A stretch of 64,000 nt of DNA from Colwellia chukchiensis (GTDB taxonomy: Bacteria > Pseudomonadota > Gammaproteobacteria > Enterobacterales > Alteromonadaceae). The stretch lies in contig NZ_NBOC01000002.1 in assembly GCF_002104455.1 (NCBI RefSeq), positions 42,369 through 106,368 on the forward strand, read 5' to 3'. The translations under genes were made by a program, and so were the position numbers. Within the stretch, counting starts at the first letter, position 1. Every line of letters begins with the position of its first letter. Below, in pieces: positions 59,883 through 64,000 of the stretch. Below the pieces are notes generated by a model that was not told the DNA's origin, made no database searches, and saw only the letters and a program-made list of their open reading frames with translations.

Positions 59883-60443
59883 TTAAGCCACAGGAGCTAA
59901 TGCGTTTTCGGCCGCCAATAAATGTGGAAACTCTTGCAAAAACTTGGCAATTTTCTTTGCCACCACTAGCTGACAATACTGGTTTTCGGGGTTATTGCTT
60001 ACATAGTCTTGATGGTAGTCTTCGGCGCGGTAAAAATTGTTAACAGCTTTGACTAAGGTCACTATTGGCTGCTCAAAGCTTTGCTCAGCGCTTAATTGCG
60101 CAATTAAGCGCTCGGCAATGAGTTGCTGCTCAGGGTGGTGGTATAAAATAGTTGAGCGATATTGACGACCGATATCATCACCTTGACGATCCAAAGAGCT
60201 AGCATCGTGTATAGCAAAAAATACGGTTAATAATTGCTCGAGTGTAATTTGGTTTGGCGCAAAGGTAATTTGTACCACTTCGGCATAATCGCCAAGCCCT
60301 TGACACACTTGCTGATAGCTAGGCTCGGCAATATTGCCGTCCGCATAACCACTGATGACGGAAACCACGCCTTTGATACGGGCAAATATATTTTCTACAC
60401 ACCAAAAACAGCCGGCCCCTAAGGTAATGGTTTCTAAGCTCAT
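59883..60443 (-). CDS. msrA: peptide-methionine (S)-S-oxide reductase
   Basis: A 186-residue enzyme that repairs oxidised methionine with thioredoxin as reductant. The catalytic GCFWCVE motif has Cys12. EVVQITF, HDASSLDRQGDDIGRQYRS (the usual D-P-x-x-x-x-R-Q-G-x-D-x-G-x-Q-Y pattern) and the second Cys in YCQLVVAKK are visible. ATG at 60443 gives the family start; a longer ORF extends to 60470. It has no signal peptide, so cytosolic. Its neighbour cnoX is also a stress chaperone, which makes this a small oxidative-damage cluster (inference). Confidence 0.94.
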   Translation of the reverse strand: MSLETITLGAGCFWCVENIFARIKGVVSVISGYADGNIAEPSYQQVCQGLGDYAEVVQITFAPNQITLEQLLTVFFAIHDASSLDRQGDDIGRQYRSTILYHHPEQQLIAERLIAQLSAEQSFEQPIVTLVKAVNNFYRAEDYHQDYVSNNPENQYCQLVVAKKIAKFLQEFPHLLAAENALAPVA

Positions 60444-60695
60444 TTTTTTCGTCCTTCTATTTGCTATCATCTCATTAATTTAAAAGACGTTTAGACGTCT
60501 ATTAGTGTTTCGATTATTAAGGTAACACTTAGCCATTTAGATGTCTATATGTTTTTGCAGTTGTCTGCTAGCTTGGTTAAGTGCTTTGCAAACCAAGGCA
60601 AGCGCAATATACTGACGCAGTTAACGATAATCTGTAATTTAATCGCCATCAGATAGCATCCCCTTAATTAACGCGCGTTTTCGCACAGGAGGATT

Positions 60696-60917
60696 ATGAA
60701 TCCAGCCAATAATGACCACTTAATTGCCGCCATCAATCAAGTAATGCCGTTTGGTAAATATGCCGGTCGCAAGCTATTACAGTTACCCGAGCCTTATTTA
60801 GTCTGGTTTCACGCTAAGGGTTTTCCTGAAGGTAAACTGGGTGAGCAATTAGCACTAATTTATGAAGTTAAACTTAACGGTTTAGAAGAGATGTTAAGGC
60901 CGTTGCTTAAGTCTTAA
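60696..60917 (+). CDS. DUF3820 family protein
   Basis: A 73-residue protein with VMPFGKYAGRKLLQLPEPYLVWFHAKGFPEGKLG, the family's core of FGKYKG-type followed by L-P-x-x-Y-L-x-W-F. It occurs widely in gammaproteobacteria, sometimes called a putative quorum-sensing-regulated virulence factor. A CACAGGAGG site seven bases before the ATG is strong. It is a single gene, separate from msrA by about 250 bases. Function unknown. Confidence 0.85.
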   Translation: MNPANNDHLIAAINQVMPFGKYAGRKLLQLPEPYLVWFHAKGFPEGKLGEQLALIYEVKLNGLEEMLRPLLKS

Positions 60918-61182
60918 TTGCCGTAATTGTCATCGACAAGGCGGCAATGATAATGGTGAATTATAGAAATCATTATTCCTAATGTGTGCTAACAATTTGA
61001 TTTAAATATGGCTTTAATATTGGCGATTAAAATCGCCTTTTAGCCGCTTGCATTTCGCACTATCTTGTTCTTAAATTAATGGTGTTCAAGGCAATGCTAC
61101 TGGCATTACTTGACGCGCTAAATAAACTTATTAGCAATAATTTCATATACTTATTTACTAAATAAGCGTTGAGGTGTTATGC

Positions 61183-61356
61183 ATGAGAAGACAGAAAAGA
61201 GATAAATTAGGTAGAGCCTATTCTAATGGCTATCAAGCAGGACTTAGTGGCCGAACCAAAGAAAATTGTCCCTACCAAAATACCAATGCCAAGTCAGAAT
61301 GGCTAGGCGGTTGGCGAGAAGCGTTAACCGATAAAAATATGGGATTATTTAAATAA
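61183..61356 (+). CDS. rmf: ribosome modulation factor
   Basis: A 57-residue basic protein that pairs 70S ribosomes into inactive 100S dimers in stationary phase. Diagnostic sequence: RRQKRDKLGRAYSNGYQAG, GRTKENCPYQ and WLGGWREAL. Real start is ATG 61183 (an upstream GTG at 61174 adds three residues); a GAGGTG site lies just before it. A terminator follows 11 bases after its stop. Expression is normally controlled by ppGpp/cAMP. Confidence 0.95.
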   Translation: MRRQKRDKLGRAYSNGYQAGLSGRTKENCPYQNTNAKSEWLGGWREALTDKNMGLFK

Positions 61357-61366
61357 TTGTTAACCC

Positions 61367-61392
61367 AAAGCCCTCAAGGTAGAGGGCTTTTA
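61367..61392 (+). terminator. rmf terminator
   Basis: AAAGCCCTC pairs with GAGGGCTTT around a six-base loop, followed by T. It faces moeB, which ends 70 bases further on the other strand. Confidence 0.88.
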
Positions 61393-61461
61393 TTTTGTCA
61401 ATCGGTTGCGAATCTAAACCCCGCGTTCAAACACTAAACGAGCCAAAAGCTATGGTCAATG

Positions 61462-62208
61462 TTAGCCCGCACAAACGGGGCATGTTGCTTGCTTTTTCAA
61501 AGAAAACTTTTGCCAGCTGTTCGTTAAACCATCAAACATGTGCAGTTGGTTTGTGGCAACAGGGTTTCCGGTTAAAAGTTTCAGTGCTTGTAAGGCTTGC
61601 ATGCCACCAATGATACCCAGTACTGGGCCTAAAATTCCGATGCTTTGACAGTTATTAACCGGCGCTTTTTTGTCGCTAGGAAACAAGCATTGGTAACAGG
61701 CACTGTCGGCACAATTAGGGTCTACGAACAGGTGTTGACCGTCAAAGCCGGTTGCTGCGCCAATAATCAGCGGTTTCTTATGCTCAATACATTTACGGTT
61801 GATCAGGTAGCGGCTGTTGATGTTATCGGTGCAGTCAAGTACTAAGTCAACTAAGGGCAGATAGTAATCGGCAAGCTCATCATCGAGCATTTCATCCAGC
61901 ACTTCAATATTGGTATTGTCATTGAGTTGCTGCAACTTCTCTGCGCTTATGTCTGCTTTGTTGGCGCCAATATCTTGTTCACTAAATTGTATCTGCCGAT
62001 GTAAGTTAGAGAGCTCAATTTGGTCGCCATCAACAAGATAAATCGTGCCAACGCCTGCGGCATTTAAGTACAAGCTGACAGGATTACCTAAGCCACCCAG
62101 ACCAATAATTAAAACTCGAGCATTTTTTATTGCTTGTTGGCCTTGATTGCCTATGCCTTTTAACATGGTTTGACGACTATAGCGTATTTGCTCTTGCGGA
62201 CTAAGCAT
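61462..62208 (-). CDS. moeB: molybdopterin-synthase adenylyltransferase MoeB (ThiF family)
   Basis: A 248-residue E1-like enzyme that activates the C-terminus of MoaD with ATP for molybdopterin synthesis. Seen: the nucleotide loop IGLGGLGNP (about 43-51), the R-Q arm of NLHRQIQF, DCTDNINSRYLIN (about 125-137), and the zinc-binding Cys pairs CYQC and CPVC at the end. ATG at 62208 is chosen because it starts as MoeB/ThiF do (LSPQEQIRYSRQ). It overlaps the modC end by eight bases, which ties it to molybdate uptake and argues for MoeB over ThiF. Confidence 0.88.
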   Translation of the reverse strand: MLSPQEQIRYSRQTMLKGIGNQGQQAIKNARVLIIGLGGLGNPVSLYLNAAGVGTIYLVDGDQIELSNLHRQIQFSEQDIGANKADISAEKLQQLNDNTNIEVLDEMLDDELADYYLPLVDLVLDCTDNINSRYLINRKCIEHKKPLIIGAATGFDGQHLFVDPNCADSACYQCLFPSDKKAPVNNCQSIGILGPVLGIIGGMQALQALKLLTGNPVATNQLHMFDGLTNSWQKFSLKKQATCPVCAG

Positions 62209-63382
62209 TGATAGAGGGCTCCGTATAATGATAACTATGCACCGCGTTGGCCTTAAATTGCAGATAGACGTTGTGCTCAACGGCAAGTGCCATACGTTTT
62301 GCAGACCATAAGCTGATTTGGGCGTAAAACACTTGCTCGGCGACTTTTAAGGTCACTAACGCATGACGATGTCGATAGTGTATGGCGGTGATGGTGGCTG
62401 ATAGATGATTGACAATTGAGCTGTGCTCGGGTTTGGTGGTGCTGATACTAATATCGCGCGCGTAAATAATGCAGGGTAGCTGTTGACCGATTAAGGGGGA
62501 GTTTTCCTGTGCTTCAAGTAGCGGTAAGTAAATGCTTTGCGTTAGACTTTCAGCTGTTGCTAACTGTAACCGGCTTAAACCATACTCGACCAGATGCTCA
62601 GCGACCGTGGCTGAGATACTGGTTAGTGGGTTAATTTCGCCGCGACTGTTTAAGTCATCAATGGCTCGATGAATTGTCACCGACGGACTGATTTTACCAG
62701 CATTTACCGTTACGAGCTGATCAGCAATATATTGTAATTCACTTAAGCTATGGCTGACATAAAGCATTGGAAGCTTCATTTGTTGTTGAATATTTTTTAC
62801 TATGGTTAACATCTGCGATTTAGTGTTTTTATCTAAGGCGCTAAAGGGTTCGTCCAACAGCAGTAATTTTGGCTCGGCCAGTAAAGCACGAGCAATAGAA
62901 ACACGTTGTTTTTCACCGCCAGATAACTGATTAACGTTTTGATGCTGCATCGCGGTTAACTGTGTTAACGATAATATGTTTGCTATGCTTAATTGCCGAT
63001 GCTTTTGCCGCTTTGCACCATAGGCTAGGTTTTGGTAAACCGTCAAATGGGGAAATAAGCGACTGTCTTGAAAGACCAAGCCAACCTGTCTTCTTTCTGG
63101 TTTAACAAACAGCTTGGTATCGCTATCTTGTAATTGGCGTTCACTTAATGAGACTTGGCCAGTTGCGCGTTGCTCTAGTCCCGCAATAACTCGCAGCAAA
63201 GTTGATTTACCTGAGCCAGAAGGTCCGTAAATACCGGTAATACCGGTTATGCCAAGCGTTTGCTCAACGTCTAGGGTGATACTTTCAAAGCGCAACTGAA
63301 GCGTCAATTGTAGCTGTGCCAGTGCCGCTGCTTGATCACTGGTTTGATGTTGCAGACTTTTACTTGCCAAACTCATAGTCAT
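62201..63382 (-). CDS. modC: molybdate ABC transporter ATP-binding protein
   Basis: A 393-residue ABC ATPase. Walker A is GPSGSGKST (about 54-62), the signature LSGGEKQRVSIARAL (about 153-167), Walker B LLLLDEPFSALD (about 174-185) and the switch His in YVSHSLSEL. The C-terminal third holds TOBE/Mop-like regulatory domains, about 270-390. Start ATG at 63382 overlaps the modB stop (ATGA). It powers the channel protein ModB for molybdate, or tungstate, import. Confidence 0.93.
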   Translation of the reverse strand: MTMSLASKSLQHQTSDQAAALAQLQLTLQLRFESITLDVEQTLGITGITGIYGPSGSGKSTLLRVIAGLEQRATGQVSLSERQLQDSDTKLFVKPERRQVGLVFQDSRLFPHLTVYQNLAYGAKRQKHRQLSIANILSLTQLTAMQHQNVNQLSGGEKQRVSIARALLAEPKLLLLDEPFSALDKNTKSQMLTIVKNIQQQMKLPMLYVSHSLSELQYIADQLVTVNAGKISPSVTIHRAIDDLNSRGEINPLTSISATVAEHLVEYGLSRLQLATAESLTQSIYLPLLEAQENSPLIGQQLPCIIYARDISISTTKPEHSSIVNHLSATITAIHYRHRHALVTLKVAEQVFYAQISLWSAKRMALAVEHNVYLQFKANAVHSYHYTEPSINA

Positions 63383-64000
63383 GACTTTTTCGCTCTGCGT
63401 GTTTTTTTATCGGCATTATTGCCTAATAAATACACCAGTGATAACAGCACTAATGAGGCAATTAGCAACCCAGCTGACAGGATATGAGCATTGGTATAGT
63501 TAAAAGCTTCCACATGGTCGAATAAGGCGATTGATAACACTCGCGTTTCACCGGGAATATTGCCACCTATCATTAATACCACGCCAAATTCACCAACGGT
63601 ATGGGCAAAACCTAATACGGTTGCAGTAACAAAGCTGGCTTTGGTTAACGGTAACACCACAGTAAAAAACCTATCTATGGGCCCCGCGCCTAACATAGCG
63701 GCGGCTTCAAGTTGTTGCTCGCCAAGCTGCTCAAAAGCTTTTTGTAATGGCTGAACCACAAAAGGTAAGGAGTAGAGTATTGAGCCGATGACAATGGCGC
63801 TAAAACTAAAAGCTAATTGGTTGCCGGTGGCGCTTTGCCAAAGTTGGCCTGGTAACGCGTTTGGTGAAAACGCCAATAGTAAATAAAAGCCCAACACAGT
63901 TGGCGGCAATACTAAAGGCAAGGCAACAATGGCTTCGAAAAACACTTTCCAGCGGCTTTGCCACTTTGCTAAGTACCAGGCTAGTGGTGTGCCTAACACC
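63379..64000 (-). CDS. modB: molybdate ABC transporter permease (partial, cut by the window)
   Basis: The C-terminal 206 residues of a molybdate permease; the start lies beyond 64000. Several membrane helices are seen. The EAA loop, which contacts ModC, reads EAAAMLGAGPIDRFFTVVLPL in short blocks, with Gly at the usual place. GEFGVVLMIGGNIPGETR is typical of ModB. It precedes modC with a four-base overlap. The modA gene is presumably upstream outside the window. Confidence 0.92.
   Translation of the reverse strand, partial: VLGTPLAWYLAKWQSRWKVFFEAIVALPLVLPPTVLGFYLLLAFSPNALPGQLWQSATGNQLAFSFSAIVIGSILYSLPFVVQPLQKAFEQLGEQQLEAAAMLGAGPIDRFFTVVLPLTKASFVTATVLGFAHTVGEFGVVLMIGGNIPGETRVLSIALFDHVEAFNYTNAHILSAGLLIASLVLLSLVYLLGNNADKKTRRAKKS

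Overview
The window looks like a chromosomal segment of a marine gammaproteobacterium of the Alteromonadales, most like Colwellia or Thalassotalea. The basis is moderate-to-low GC by eye, the many TonB-dependent receptors, a secreted LacZ, and the arrangement of housekeeping blocks (lptD-surA-pdxA-rsmA-apaG-apaH; amgK-murU-djlA; rpsU-yqeY-dnaG-rpoD beside a CAU-anticodon tRNA). The genus is inference; no search was possible.

Layout. 1-1010: a small membrane-protein gene and a decayed IS66 transposase. 1156-9757: a catabolic island with a TonB-dependent receptor, both subunits of a hydantoinase/oxoprolinase-type enzyme (HyuA, HyuB), an MFS carrier, a cyclophilin and an Lrp/AsnC regulator. 10214-12362: single genes (membrane protein, GNAT acetyltransferase, RutE-like nitroreductase). 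12494-16419: an aldehyde dehydrogenase of the ALDH7 type behind a fused APH-type kinase plus class-III PLP enzyme. Together they match the three steps from 5-hydroxylysine to 2-aminoadipate. 16528-20827: a secreted LacZ divergent from a GntR/FadR regulator. 21042-23623: folA and a chemotaxis receptor, convergent. 23769-30401: the lptD-surA-pdxA-rsmA-apaG-apaH operon, divergent from amgK-murU-djlA (30682-33253).

33405-36729: a zinc-acquisition operon (small Cys/His protein, His-rich outer-membrane protein, ZnuA-type binding protein, ZnuB-type permease) with no ATPase gene. 37078-39699: a second large TonB-dependent receptor. 39860-47124: an accessory stretch of small and unknown genes, including a WYL-domain regulator module flanked by hairpins, an unknown 259-residue protein, a small hydrolase, a DapA-family lyase under a GTATAC palindrome, a small lipoprotein and a dead IS110 transposase. 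This stretch ends at the tRNA beside rpoD.

47572-56863: core genes: tRNA, rpoD, dnaG, yqeY, rpsU, tsaD, plsY, folB, folK, uppP. 57007-61356: an acyl-CoA dehydrogenase, a YdeI-like protein, a CnoX-type thioredoxin/TPR chaperone, msrA, a DUF3820 protein and rmf. 61462-64000: moeB, modC and a modB cut by the window edge. No rRNA, CRISPR array or intact mobile element is visible. The strongest lead is the fused kinase-lyase plus aldehyde dehydrogenase as a compact bacterial hydroxylysine pathway. The zinc operon without its ATPase and the WYL module come next.
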